Assembly (NCBI RefSeq): GCF_036785885.1
Contig: NC_092322.1
Location: forward strand, 39,267,994 to 39,331,993
Length of the DNA stretch: 64,000 nt
Direction of reading: 5' to 3'
Source of the DNA: Coffea arabica
Taxonomy: Eukaryota; Streptophyta; Magnoliopsida; Gentianales; Rubiaceae
The notes beneath the pieces are model-generated. The model saw only the letters and a list, made by a program, of their open reading frames with translations. It searched no databases and was not told the DNA's origin. This document shows, piece by piece, positions 1-12,557 of the stretch (position 1 is the first letter of the stretch; each line of letters starts with the position of its first letter). Made by a program: the position numbers and the translations under genes.

Positions 1-692
1 CCCATGTGTTCACTCCTTCAAGCTTTACCAACGTACCTCTCGGGAGAGGTTGTAGCATATCCACTTCAGCCATAATCTTCAGATGTCTCCCAGACTTTCC
101 CTCTTAGTGGAACCAATACCTCTCTCACCGACCTAAAAATCTTTTCTAGCTTAAAGCCCACTGACTTACACAACCAATGGACTGGAAGATTCCAGATTTG
201 TACCCAAATGTGTGCAAATCTAAAATGGTGGAGCTTCCTTTCACACCCAACCTCCCATTCCTTAATCACTAGAATATGATTATCCATAATCCACGGTCCC
301 CCCAACAGGATTTTTTCACAATCCTCTCCCCTTTCTAACTGGAATTGAAAAAGATTTGGACCCAGCTCAGTAACAGTTAAGTTCCTGGGATATCCCCATG
401 CATGATTAGTTAAATTCTTAATACCCGTGAAATGTGCAACCTTTTCACCAATCAACCTTCCCACCAGACTCTGCCTACAGTCTTGGATCCCCTCACTTAT
501 ATCGTCAGAGGAGAGATCTACATCTTCTAGCTCTGACTTAGACAGATCGAACTTTCTAAAAGCTCTTGTTAGATCTTCCTCCATCCTCCAGATTCTAGTT
601 GTAGAAATGCTACCTTGCATTATTTCCAATCGCAGAAGATCCAGTTGAGTACCCCTGCAAAAACAGAGTAGGAGGGCACCAAAAAACAGCAA
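1..692 (-). pseudogene. DUF4283 protein fragment (LINE ORF1-like), frameshifted, cut by window edge
   Basis: An open frame begins near 692 and reads leftward to a stop at 66. Its middle carries the hallmarks of DUF4283: a LFQF strand, then GGPWIMDNHILVIKEWE, then WVQIWNLPVHW. In plants this domain usually sits N-terminal to a CCHC zinc knuckle in LINE-type ORF1 proteins or their domesticated relatives. Near 95-110 the reading frame slips: the family-like continuation (GRHLKIMAEVD, then LPRGTLVKLEG) lies in another minus-strand frame and runs off base 1. The copy is therefore broken by a one-base-type indel. The part that would hold the zinc knuckle is outside the window. The initiator is uncertain because the first residues do not match the family. 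I infer a dead LINE-type copy; a host DUF4283 gene is less likely. Confidence 0.7.
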
Positions 693-1190
693 AAAACCTA
701 ATCTATACTACCAAAAAAGACAACTACGAATTCACGCACATCAGCTCATCGAAAGTTCAAGTCACCTTTTCTGGGTTGCATCCTTCAAATGTTCCTAGGA
801 TCATGACCATTTCCACACAAGAAACAGAGTTGCAGCTCGGAGAAGAGTTTATGGACGTGGGTTTGGGTGTCTCAATTGTACGGAAGCTGAATAGTCACTA
901 TTGGAAGTAAAGCTAGCTCTGTGTAACTTTCTATTTTGGGTTGGTGCTGTTTTTGAATTTTGAAACCTCCTACAATGAGAAGAAAAGCTCTCAAACTAGA
1001 GAGAGATGCTCTCAAACAAGAGAGAGGTGTACTCAATTCAGCTTGAAAGCTTGATGCATTACTACATTGTTAGCCACAGTAAATTCTGACTTTTGTACGG
1101 ACTGGATTTGTCTATGGTGGGAAGCGTCCCAGGCGCAGTAGTGTGGAATAGAGGGGCCAAAGATGAATTTTAAATTCGAATTGTGGAAGC
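693..1190. other. Spacer without a recognisable gene
   Basis: No coding frame of note. It may include the 5' leader of the DUF4283 element to its left, but I see no target duplication or motif that proves it. A short direct repeat (AGAGAGATGCTCTCAAAC-like) occurs near 985-1025. Confidence 0.4.
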
Positions 1191-1382
1191 GATGGGCCTG
1201 TTTGGAACCTGAGTTTTTTGGGAGCTTGTCTAAAACTTTACTGTAGTGCACTGTAGATTTTTTTGAAAAATTTTGTGGAAGTTTTTGTAAGGTGAAAAAC
1301 TTTTTTATAGAAGTTTTTGTAATATGAAAAATTTTTATAAAAATTTTTGTAATGTGAAAAATTTTGTAGAAATTTTTGTAAG

Positions 1383-2340
1383 GTGAAAAATTTTTTTCCT
1401 TTTCTTTTTTTCTTTTTTTTCCCTTTTTCTTTCTTTTTCTCTTTCTCTTTCTTTCCTTTTTCTTTCTTTCCATTTTCTTTTCTTTCCTCTCTTCTTCTTC
1501 TTCTTCTTCCTTCCCCCCCTATTACCTTTGCCTCCCACCTCCAGCACCCCCGCCAGCACCACCTCTCTTCTTTTTTTTTTCTTTTCTCCTCTCCCCCCTC
1601 CCTCTCCCTCCCCCGCCACCCCTTTCCTCCCCTCTCCCCCGCTACCCCTCTCCCACTCCCTTCCCCGTTCCTCCCCCCTCTGCCCACCACCCCCCTTGGG
1701 CCGCCCCTCTCCCACTCCCTCCCCCGCCACCTCCTATGCCCACCATCCCTTTCCTCCCCTCTGCCCCTTCGCCCCTCTGCCCCGCCACCCCTCTCCCCCC
1801 GCCACGCCCTTCCCCCGCCACCCCCTCTGCCCCTTCCCTCTCTCCCCCGCCACCCTCTCTGCCCCTTCCCCCTCCCCTGTTTCCCTTCCCGCTTCTTACC
1901 TTCCCTCTGTCCCTTTCTTTTTTTCACATTTTTCCTCTCCCTCTCCTCCCGTCTCCTCTCCTTGCTCTTGCCGGCAGATGAAGTAGCGAAATGAAATTTT
2001 TTTTTTGGGCAATTTTCCTTCTCCCCCCTCCTCCCCTTCCCTCGCTACCCTCACCCTCCCCCTTGCGATCTGGTCTAGCGACCAGATCGGCCAAAGGGGA
2101 AGAGGTAGGGTGGTGGGGGATGAGTGGGGGAGACGCAGAGAGAAAAAAAAAAGACAGAGGGGAGGAAGAGGGGGAGAGGGAAAAAGGGCAAAAAAAAAAA
2201 AAGAAGAAGACTGGCACCAGAAGAGGTGATCGGCGCCGGAACCGGTGGCGGAGGTGGTGGCCGGCGACGAAGGTGGTAGTGGGTTGGGGTGGGGAAGGAA
2301 AAAGAAGAAGAGACGGGGAAAGGAATTTTTTTTTTTTGTG
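1383..2340. repeat. Polypyrimidine then polypurine tract inside the TIR element
   Basis: From about 1390 to 1975 the plus strand is almost only C and T. After a short mixed segment it becomes A/G-rich from about 2095 to 2335. The two halves are loosely complementary, so the element can fold back. A short GC-rich, codon-like segment near 2230-2275 interrupts the purine half and may be captured sequence. Confidence 0.75.
2066..2089. repeat. Perfect 10-bp hairpin at the pyrimidine/purine switch
   Basis: CGATCTGGTC, loop TAGC, then GACCAGATCG. Flanking CCCCTT (left) and AAGGGG (right) can extend the stem. It lies where the strand composition switches. Confidence 0.8.
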
Positions 2341-2467
2341 TTTTGGATATTTTAAGTGTGTAGGTAAAAAATTTTGAGAAGTTTTTTGGGGTTCCTGTAG
2401 CAAAAGTTGTCAAAAAACTAGTAGGTAAAAAACTTGTCCAAAAACCTGGCTTCCAAACAGGCCCGAT

Positions 2468-3964
2468 ATTATAAAGAAGGGAAGTTGGTGAAGGAGGGTC
2501 TTGGAAGCAAATATGCTAAAACATTGCAAGGGCCGTATGTATAAATAATAAAGAATGGAAAGTGACAAACAATAAAAAGAATGTGTACTAGCAGCGGAGG
2601 GGGATGCGGATTGTTCGATCGGTTCCGTAATCTAATATTTACTAACAAGCTACGTGATTAACCCCATGTACTATCTGACTTTGTATATCCTTGAAGCGGC
2701 TCTATATGGCCACAGAAAATTAGTCTGGTTGAAAGGTTAGGATATTCGTAAATGGAAAAAAAAATACTGGCAGTGGAGGAACAAAAACAAATACAACGAA
2801 GTGCAAGACTGCACCAATGGATAATATAAAATTACTATTAACTGCATTAATTTGGAGACATCACAGCAACTTGCAGGAGAAAGATAGTAGGCCAAAAAAC
2901 AAAGGAAATTTGTTTCTCTGTTAACTATACAAAAAATTGAGACATTGAAAATTGAAATGGAATTTGAAATTTTTTAAGTTGTGATGCAGGCAAATATTTT
3001 AGTATCAAAATAACGTAGATTAGTCAAATATTATTCATTATGCATACTTAATTGAATTTCTTTAATAGTAGAAGTAATCTGAAAAATATATTATTAACGT
3101 GTCTTTATTAATTATTGTTGGGATTGAAGTACTGTAAATAATGGACGGGTTTACTTATTAGATTGTCGCAAGAAAGAGTTTATTGAATTGAATTAATCTC
3201 TTCCGATTGAAATTTTTTTTACAAAAAAAATGGTGGCATCATAAATATTTTTATAAATCTCATTTTCATCTCACATGCACCACATGTCCAAAAGTACTAC
3301 ACTATTCTTTTTTGAGAATATCTTCCAAACAATCTTCACTCCAAATAGACCTAGCAATTTTTGGATATGTAGGAAAGCTTTATTGTAAATCTGTATCTAT
3401 AAATACTGTAGATATGGTGTTTTTAAAGTTTTAAAAATTTCTTTTAATATTGCCCCTACCTCTATGCCACCCCAAGTCTTCTATGCCACCTCCTTCACTT
3501 CCCTTCCCGCCTATAAGACTACTTAATTTAATAGTTAAACAAATATGTTCATCTGTGCATGCTTCGTGCCTTATTTAATTAGTTTTTATATGTTCATTTC
3601 CATAACTTAATTCAACAGGTATAAACATTAATCACAGAACCAAAAATTCCTGTTTTGGTAATGTGAAGTTTAGAAGTAAGAAATATGATAGAAAAAGTGA
3701 GGAGAGATGCATATTATTTGTTTAGGGAAAAAAATTAAAAATTTTGATGTAATTATAAGTTTTCCTTCTCCCTTTGTGAAAAAATATAGTTTACTACTTC
3801 ATTTTGAAATACTTTTTTTTTAATTTTTTTAGTATTTCTCATTTTGAAATACTTAATTAGAAAAAGATGTATTGTTGAATGAAAACAAATCATAATTAGT
3901 TCAAAACTGGTTTTGGTTTTAAATGAATTGGAACATTGCTTGACAAGTCAAGTAGAAGATTTCT
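2468..3964. other. AT-rich spacer, no gene seen
   Basis: Only short frames with no recognisable protein similarity. Around 3465-3500 the words TCTATGCCACC repeat twice. No clear element ends or RNA gene found. Confidence 0.5.
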
Positions 3965-3973
3965 TTCTAATAT

Positions 3974-5172
3974 GGGATAATTGCAGAAACCCCCCCTGAG
4001 GTTTCTGACACTTGCACTGACCTCCCCCGTGGTTTGAAAACTTACACCGACCTCCCTGAACTTACTAATCCTTTGCAAATTCAGTCCAAACGATTAAAAT
4101 ATTATTTAAGGGAGTGAAATTAGAATTTTGTACCAGATTTGTGCTTTGTGCTACATGTCCAATGAATGACAAAGTATTACAAATCAATTAACAATTAATA
4201 AACTTTAGGGGGTGTAGTTTATGGACAAATACGCATTACCCATTTAAAATACCGGCTCTTTATGAATATTTTACTTTCAAACATTTAATTTATGGTAAAT
4301 ATATCAATGTTTGTAAGTAAATTTCAAAAAGTGTTACAGTAATATTCTTACAAAAAAGGAAATCGGTAGGTTATCTATTTAATATAAATTAAATATTTTT
4401 TTTTTAAAAAAGAAATGGCCCATAAAGTATTAATTCTTTATGATTTTCATCCATTAGATGAGTAAAGTATTAGCTCTTTATGAGCATTTTATTCTGAATC
4501 ATTTAATTTATGTTAAATACATAAATGTTTGTAACTAAAATTGAAAAAGTGTCACATTAATATTTTTATGGAAGGGAAACTGGTAGGTTTTGTATTTAAC
4601 TTTACTCTCAAATATTTAATTTTGTTAAATACAAAACCTACTAGTTTCCCTTCCATAAAAATATTAATGTAACACTTTTTCAATTTTAGTTACAAACATT
4701 TATGCATTTAACATAAATTAAATGATTCAGAATAAAATGCCCAAAAAAAGCCAATACTTTACTCATCTAATGGATCAAAGTCATAAAGAATTAATACTTT
4801 ATGAGCCATTTCTTTTTTTTGTTAAAAAAATATTTAATTTGATATATTTATCATAAATTAAATATTTGAAAGTAAAATACCCATAAAGAGCCGATACTTT
4901 AAATAGGTAATGCGTATTTGCCCATAAATTACACCCCTTAATGTTTATTAATTGTTAATTGATTTGTAGTACTTTGTCATTCTTGGACATGTAGCACAAA
5001 GGGCAAATCTGGTACAAAATTCTAATTTCACTCCCTCAAACAATATTTTAATCGTTTGGACTAAATTTGCAAAGGATTAATAAGTTCAGGGGAGATCAGT
5101 GTAATTTTTCAAACCACAGGGGAGGTCAGTGCAAGTGTCAGAAACCTCAGAGGAGGTTTCTGCAATTATCGC
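3974..5172. mobile_element. Mutator-like foldback MITE with 9-bp TSD
   Basis: Both flanks carry TTCTAATAT (3965-3973 and 5173-5181), a perfect 9-bp target duplication typical of Mutator-like elements. The left end GGGATAATTGCAGAAACC returns inverted at the right end as GGTTTCTGCAATTATCGC. Inverted similarity continues through almost the whole 1.2 kb to a centre near 4600-4620, so the element is essentially two arms with almost no unique core. Arms differ by scattered substitutions and small indels. No transposase is present, so mobility would depend on a MULE elsewhere. Confidence 0.88.
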
Positions 5173-5181
5173 TTCTAATAT

Positions 5182-6335
5182 ATAACAAATATATATGAAT
5201 GTACGGAATTTAAAATTAAGAATTGTGATAGGAGAAAGTTAAGAGTTAAATGAGTGTATTCATATAGGGTACTGTGTATTATCTTTGAGATTTGCAAATC
5301 ATGGTGATTAGAATATTAGTTGTTTCAATAACAATAAAAGCTTTGACGCACTTTTTCATTTTCCAAAATGAAATCTATGGCCAAATTTTAGAACACTCAT
5401 GATCAATGAAAGAAAGACATATTATTGAACAGATATAACTAATAATGTGTAAAAAATATATTTCAATTAGAAAATTATGATAATTTAGATCACGATTTGA
5501 GCATCAAGTTGAGATATTTCTCTTTTGTGTAATAAAAGTGATACAGATATGTGAAAATTTTATAAATTGGGTTTTGTTGCAGTTTGCTTTATAGTTTGTA
5601 TTATATACAGTTGATAATCATGATTGCCAAATTTAAAGAAAGCAATTTATTTTGTGTTTATTCTTGATGATGTTCTTAAAATCTATGTAAAAATTACTAT
5701 ATTGTTAAATAAGAATATTCATTATCTTTTGTAACATTAAGCAGTATATTAGTTTTTGGTAAACTTTCTATGTACTAACAATATATATAGGAGTAGATGT
5801 AGAAGTAAAACGCATAATATAAATTCAATTTTGAATTCAATTTTTGCATAGGTGACATACATCAACACACGTTTGTGTAGAACATTATTTATAAATGTGG
5901 TAATTCTCAACACGACCAGAAAATACGATTTGAACTTAATACAAAATTAGTAAGTATAGATTTACTCTTCACTAATTTGGATTAAAATCAAATCAGACCC
6001 GAATAACCTATCAAGCAAACAAGTTCAAATTAGATCAATAACCTATTTACTTCTCTTACTTATCTTCTAAACATACACGAGTTAGCTTTCTTGATTTGCA
6101 AGAAAAATAAATAGATGTGGGTTGAGCGACGTATACCCAACAAATAGTACTTACTTCACTATTGGATCATGTAGCTATATATATATATATATATATAATA
6201 TACATTTTCAAATTCGGTCACACCATACCACATACATACATCAATTAAGAACATTAGTCATCTCATTTCATATATTATATAACATATTTTATTGAAGGTG
6301 AATAACATGCACATAAGTGGCCTCTGTCCAACGTG
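5182..6335. other. AT-rich spacer, no gene seen
   Basis: No credible coding frame or element ends. It ends at the GTACT target duplication of the next LTR. Confidence 0.5.
6176..6197. repeat. (TA)n microsatellite
   Basis: About eleven TA units in a row. Confidence 0.9.
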
Positions 6336-6340
6336 GTACT

Positions 6341-9300
6341 TGTAGACACCAAAATTTTCTCAAAAATTCAAAATTTTTGTTAATTTTTATTGTATCCCAA
6401 AAATTTTGTTAATTTTTATTTTATTTTTTTGTTATTTTGTAGGAAAAAGGAAGAAGAAATGGAATTTCAAAATATTCTTATTTTTGCTTCAAAAAAAACC
6501 GAAGGCAAAGATTTACAAAAACCCAAACAAAACCTAAGCCAAAACCCCAAAAAGCCCAATGCAAAACCCCAACAAAAAGTTTGGAAAAGAAAGAAAACAA
6601 GAAAAGGCCCATCAGCAACGAAGGCAGTACAAGAGGGTTGGATTTTTGGCAACCAAAATTTATTTTGGCTTCTTGTTTTTTTTTCTCTCCAAGTTTAGCT
6701 AGTAGTTGGACACCTAATCATAAAAAATCTAGCAAGAGATAGCGATCAAAAATCATCAAAATGGATCAAAACATGCCACATGAACCCATTTTTTCTTCTT
6801 TTTGATCCTAACCCTTCATCTTAAGTTTTAGGGTCTTTTGGTCTCATTTAAATAGAAAAGAAAGGGACTTTTAGAAGGGGAGAGGGGGGGAAAGCAGCAA
6901 AAAGCAACCAAAAGGGAGAGAAAAGAGAGAAACAGATAGAGTTCTCCGCAAAAAAAAAATTTTTGAAAATGGTTGATGAACCCGATTAGTTCAGAGGCAA
7001 TTTTGTCTTCGGATATAGGTTTTTTTTAGGTGATTTTTCTTTCTGCATTTTCGTGAGACAGAGGGGAATAACTTTCGTGTTGAAGACTTTTGCAAAAAAC
7101 CATCAGAAGATCCTCAAATCGCAGACCAAATTTCGCTCCTCAAAAAAAAAATTCTGCAGAAAACTGAGCCAAGGTTGACTGAATAGCCTTATTCGTCACT
7201 TGATTCCGACCAATTCCTACCTTTTTTTAAGGAGATTATTTTTCTGCACTATCTCTAGTTGTAGGAGAGAAACTTTTGTCTTGAAACTTTCCCGAAAAAA
7301 CACCTCTAAACCCCTCAAATTCAAGCTCAAATTTGCGGGTATGTCAGAACTTGAAGATCTGCAACAAAATTTTCTTTGCTTTGTTTCCGCAATTTGGGAG
7401 ACCTTTTGGAGTTTTTCTCACGTTGATTCGAGCCACCAATCGTTTTTAGGTAATGATAGATGCCTTTCTTAGTTGATTTAATGTGTTGCATGAGGTTTTA
7501 AACCATGACATGAACTTCCATCTGATTTGCTCCTTAGATTTCATTTTTCTCTTGATTTGTGATGTTTAATGGACTTTTTTGATGTTTAAACAAATCCCCA
7601 AGGTTGTAGGGAGCATTTTATGTCGAGATTAGGTCTCAAAAGTTAGAAGAAAGGACTTTTGGTGAGGTTCCGGCCAATCAGTTTTTGGCGGGTTGGTCCG
7701 CCGGAAACTTCATGCCCGCCAAAAAGTTCTTGATTTTTTTTTCATTTTTGCTTCAATCATTTTTTGTTTTATTTTGTTTTGTTATGTGATCCATTTGATT
7801 TGTACATGATTAATGAAACATGTTTTTGGGCTAAAGAATTAGGCCAAGAGTTGTTTTAGTGTTGAGTGTTTGTTGGGTTTGTAATGGGCTTTGAGGTTCA
7901 AGCCCAACATTTCTATCAAACCTTATTTGGTAAAATAAGTGGGCTGGCCTAGAAATTATTCGGTTTATGACCCAAAAAGATAAAATAAAAATACCCCAAT
8001 GACATTTTCTAGCAAAATTAGAAACAAATTTTGTAATTTGGCCCATAAGTTTTCATGTAATTTTAGTGTGGCCCTAAAATTTTGAATTTCATTCATTTAG
8101 GTCCTTAATTTAATTGCATTTTGATTCCTAAACTTTACTTTTTATCTCAATTACAATTGTTTATCTCCTTTAGTTGTCAATCATGCTTCATTTAATTAGT
8201 AAATTTTAGGGATTTTATGTTTATAAAGTGAATTCACTATATGTTTATATTTGTTTTTAAATTGTTAATTAAATTGGTACTTTGACCATTTTGTTGATTT
8301 TTGAAATATAAATAAAGCAAATTCTACCTCATTTAGCCACTACTTGAAGGGAGGTACCCTCTATTATTTTAAGTTTCTTTTTATGTGTGATTGTATGTTT
8401 TAGTTGCCTTTTCTTTTATTTTACTCATTTTTTAGCTTTCATTTATTTTATTTATTTAAATTTGATGATTATTTGAGAGACATTTAAATCCCAAATTGTA
8501 ATAGACAGGTTTTACCTTTTTGTCCAAGGAAAATGTATTTAGATAGGTGATGTAATAGATAGTTTTTTTATTATTTTCTTCTAGGATATGTATTTAGTTA
8601 GATAAGTATAATGATAAGTTTATTATTTTCAAATTTTCCCTTCTAGATTGTAGTTAGGGTCTTCAATGTAATAGTTGGTTTTTATTTGCTTGCTTGCATG
8701 TGTACTTATGTACTTATGTGTTTATTCGCTTTTTCTATGATTTGAGATCTAGATATCATGCCTATATGCTATGTGTTTTATGTGTTTATTTTGTTTTAGT
8801 TATGTTTTATTTATTTATTTACAATAAATGCATGATGTCACCACATTTATCCAATGCTAGTTGTGGCATTTCTCTCTGATTTCTCACTAGTCCAATGCTA
8901 GTGAAAACTTGTAAAAATGGATTAGTCCAATGTTAGACCCTTTACACCGTTTTCACACTAGATTCATACCTTATGTAATATTTATTGCATCTCATGCATT
9001 TTTTTTTCTATTTTTAGGTTATTTTCAATTGCATGACATTTTTCCCTCTATTATTCCCTTACCCTCTATATGTTTGGACTATATCATTTAGAATTGCATC
9101 TCATTTTAGGAAATTAGAAGAAAGTTAGTTTATTTGCTTGATTAGCTTAAAAGTGTCACCCTTCAAATATGGGAAATAAACGAGTATGAATTCTTAGTTT
9201 TAGCACGCTCTTATCTCTTATATAAGAAGGAAAATTGAGTTACAAATTTTAGTTTTTCATACCCGTTATGTTGCATTCCCCTATATTAGATCATATATAT

Positions 9301-9582
9301 TTATCTATATATTTTAACTTCCTTTTTTGAATCTCATCTTTTACATATTCGTAACCTCTTCAAGGAACCATTTTTGGGCTTCACAATTAATGTGACTTGC
9401 ACCAATTAAATTTCAAAGAGACATTTCGTTCCTTTCGATACCCTCTAGGTCTAGGTTTGCATCCATATAGAAGTATCAAAATGTGATAAGTTTTATGGGT
9501 TAGATTATGAAAATTTTTGACTAAATCTAGCAACTAGTTTTGGTTAAGTTGAAAGGGTGCCTAAGATCAAAATTTTTGTCTT
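6341..9582 (+). repeat. Left segment of the level-1 Tat/Ogre-like LTR
   Basis: Non-coding LTR sequence up to the GTCTT duplication (9578-9582) of the inserted Athila element. Contains two or three copies of a TCCAATGCTAGT-type subrepeat at 8850-8935. Short open frames in it are not credible genes. Confidence 0.72.
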
Positions 9583-11205
9583 TGATAAGTGAATATTTAA
9601 CGCACATTTTTGTACAAGTTGGCATGAACTTTTGGTATGATTTGAGAGAATTAAAGCCATATTTGAACTCTTTAATCTGTGATATTTTGAAGGATATTGA
9701 TATGTGGAAATTCATGTACGAGATAAAGAAAAAGCAAGGATCATCTGAAGAATAAAGTACAAAAGAAACTAGGAGCAAAAATGAAGTAAAAAGGAAGGAA
9801 TCAAAAGTCTGGAAATTGAAGCACAGGGATCTGAGCTCGGATCCTCGAATCCCTGTACACCAAGGTCGATCCGAGCTCTCGTCTGTACTTCTGGAGTAAT
9901 GGATTCGAGGACAGATGATCCGAACTCGGATCCATGTTAAAAAGGCCTCGGATTAGTCTTGATCTGAGCTCGGATCGTATTGCACCCCTCGGATCCTGGG
10001 CTCGGATCTACATCTCTCCTCTGCAAGTGGCACAACCGGTTTTCTTTCTTTTCACACTACTTTCCAGCTATCTTTGGTAAGAGAATTCGATGGCACATGC
10101 TTCTGAAGCAAAAAGAAGGACAAAATGATTTATGGTCAAGTCAAAACAACATCTCTTTTGACTTTCTTAACAAATTTGGGATCTTGGAATCATGAGGGGA
10201 GAAAAAGAGAACTTTCCATCAGCTTTTATGGAGGGAAACAAGGAGAAGTCAGGATCATCATACAGAGACCATACGTAGCTAGTTTTCTTCTTGTAACATT
10301 TTTTCTCTAGCTAGAAGTTCTTGAAAGAGCACTTGGAGACTTCATCTTGTAAACATCTAGTGCAAGATACAGCAGAAATTGGAGGGATTCACCATTAACT
10401 TGGCTAAACTTTTCTTTATCCTTCTTGTACTTGTAACTTGTGATGTTTTCAATTAATGAAGTTATGAGTTTGATTATTATATCATTCATGAGTAGCTAAA
10501 TTTCTATATCTAGGAAGTAGATGAAACTTATGGCCAAGTGATATGAATTGAATGTGATTTACACTTGATACATCTTATATTAACTTGTCTACTTGTGCAT
10601 GGTTGATTACTTGCTGTTATTTGATCACCAATAACAGGTTTATAGTTGTTATTATTCAATGAGAATTGGTAGTAACAATGAAAAATATGAGTAGAACTTG
10701 AGTTATATGTTCATGAGAATAGAAATACATTCAAGTGGATTAATGTACATTTCATGCATGAACAAGAACAGAGTTAGTTATTCACCAAGAGATTAGGAAA
10801 AAACTAAACTGTTCTAGACCATTATTATCATGAGAATGAGATTTTGGTATTTTTGAAAATGAATTCCTGGTTAAACAAGAATAGTAACAAGTGTTAAATT
10901 CATTCAATTGGATCTTTTGTACCATATGTGGAATCTACATCCCTAGATTCAAGTCTTTAGTGAAATTTCTCCATTTATATCTTGCATTTATCTAATCGGA
11001 TTATAGGAAGTAGCATTTATAATATTTCTTCTCCAATTTATTGTTAGTCTAAATAATAGAGTAAATAAGAACCTAATAATTGTTTAATTTGCTCCTCGTG
11101 GGATCAACCCGATACATACCCTATACTACTTGATTGACCTGTATACTTGCAGACAAACGGGTATAAAACCGGAATTAAACTTGCACTTGTAGTAAAAATC
11201 CGTCA
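9583..11205 (+). repeat. Athila 5' LTR
   Basis: Starts TGATAAGTGAATATTTAACG, ends AAAAATCCGTCA, 1623 bp. It aligns along its length with 42918-44598. Relative to that copy it lacks about 70 bp after 9670 and has small differences elsewhere. A cluster of GATCCGAGCTCGGATC-like palindromes lies at 9825-10010. Short open frames here are LTR sequence, not genes. Confidence 0.92.
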
Positions 11206-11211
11206 AGTTTT

Positions 11212-11229
11212 TGGCGCCGTTGCCGGGGA
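11212..11229 (+). other. Athila primer binding site
   Basis: TGGCGCCGTTGCCGGGGA, seven bases after the 5' LTR. This is the known Athila-type site, complementary to the 3' end of a tRNA-Asp. Confidence 0.88.
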
Positions 11230-11332
11230 GCGGCAATATTAGGGTCTAATCATCTCTATTAATTTAGACATCTTTATTTTTATTAGTTAAGCTGTTTATA
11301 GTTAATTTTATCTTTTAATCAGTTTTTGACAA

Positions 11333-12557
11333 TTGAAGTTGCATAATCTCTCTTATTTCTATTTGTATTGTATACACCGGGCATCTCGTGAAATTGCACC
11401 TTTCAATCCAGAAATTGAGAGGACATTACGTAGACAAAAGAGGCATACACCACAGCAAGAGGAACAAGAGATTTGGCAACCAATAAAGGAAATCTTAATA
11501 GAGCTACCATTTGAAAAAGAGATGACAGAAAACGAAGCAAATAGACGAGCTTTACGAGATTTTGCTCTACCGGGGATACAAGGATATCAAACAAGCATAG
11601 CAAGACCAACAGTAAATGCTAATAATTTTGAGATTAAACCATCAGTTATTCAAATGATTCAACAATCTCAATATGGAGGTAATACTACTGAAGATCCAAA
11701 TTCTCATTTGTCAACATTTCTTGAAATTTGTGATACAATAAAACTTAATGGTGTTAGTGATGATGCAATTAAGCTTCGACTGTTTCCATTTTCATTAAGG
11801 GACAAGGCCAAGGTTTGATTACAATCTCATCCTCCAAACACTTTTACTACTTGGGTTGAATTAGTTAAGGCTTTTCTTAATAAATTTTTTCCACCTAGAA
11901 AAACTACTAAATTTAGAATGGATATCACTAGTTTCTCTCAATAGGAAGGAGAGACATTGTACGAAATTTGGGAGCGCTATCGGGAATTACAACGAAGATG
12001 TCCTCATCATGGTCTCCCTGATTGGGTAATAATTCAAACATTTTACAATGGTCTCACCTATCCGACAAAAACGCATATAGATACGGTAGCGGGAGGAGCG
12101 TTGATGGGAAAGTCAGCCGAGGAAGTTCAACAATTAATTGAAAAAATAGCTGCTAATAATTACCAATGGGCTAACGAACGAGATAATACAAGGAGAACTG
12201 CAGGTATACTTGAAATAGATATCTTGAATATGTTAAGTGCAAAAATGAATAATGTGGTTAAGATGCTTAACAGGCAAGTTGGTTCTAGTTCTAACCAAGA
12301 ATAGTTGTTGCGTGTCGTACTAACTGTGGAGGAGACCATGATGATTCTATGTGTTCTAGCAGCGAACAGGTTCAATATCTCAACAATTACAACCGTCCAC
12401 CCCAAAATAATCCATACTCCAATACCTATAATCCAGGGTGGTGTAATCATCCAAACTTTGATGGAAGGATCAAGGGAATCAACCAAGACCAGCCAATCCA
12501 CCGGAATTCCAACCAAGGAAACCACAAGTTGAAACCAAACCTGGTTGGGAGATTGTA
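11333..12557 (+). pseudogene. gag: Athila gag, with stops and frameshift
   Basis: Encodes the capsid region of the retroelement particle. The first stretch (11390-11818) includes the gag-like blocks SQYGGNTTEDPNSHLSTFLE and LRLFPFSLRDKAK. It stops at a TGA where the family normally has Trp, continues with the TTWVELVKAFLNKFFP block, meets a TAG after SFSQ, and resumes at 11957 with EGETLYEIWERYRELQRRCP, ending near 12304. A frame change then leads to a zinc-knuckle-like CGGDHDDSMC segment and the NPGWCNHPNF block (12320-12480). The normal start is probably lost: the sequence just before ASREIAPFNPE has no ATG in the expected place. Both stops can be read as single C-to-T or G-to-A changes. 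Non-functional. Confidence 0.85.

Larger units (their letters stand above)
1194..2464. mobile_element. Non-autonomous TIR DNA element, 1.27 kb
   Basis: The left end reads GGGCCTGTTTGGAA and the right end is its exact inverse complement, a 14-bp perfect terminal inverted repeat. Similarity continues loosely inward, with TTTTTGGG/TTTTTGGA and CTTGT-type blocks. The flanks share the triplet GAT (1191-1193 and 2465-2467), which would fit the 3-bp duplication of PIF/Harbinger-Tourist elements. With only three bases this is weak, and hAT-type assignment is not excluded. No transposase is encoded. The interior is a pyrimidine-rich half followed by a purine-rich half, with subterminal TTTTTGTAAGGTGAAAAA-type repeats at 1275-1390. 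Open frames across it are low-complexity (Pro/Ser/Phe or Arg/Gly/Lys) and not credible genes. Confidence 0.65.

Noticed and set aside
1238..2413. Several 75-230 codon open frames across the TIR element
   Set aside because: They are low-complexity Pro/Ser/Phe or Arg/Gly/Lys translations of the C/T and A/G tracts and overlap each other on both strands.
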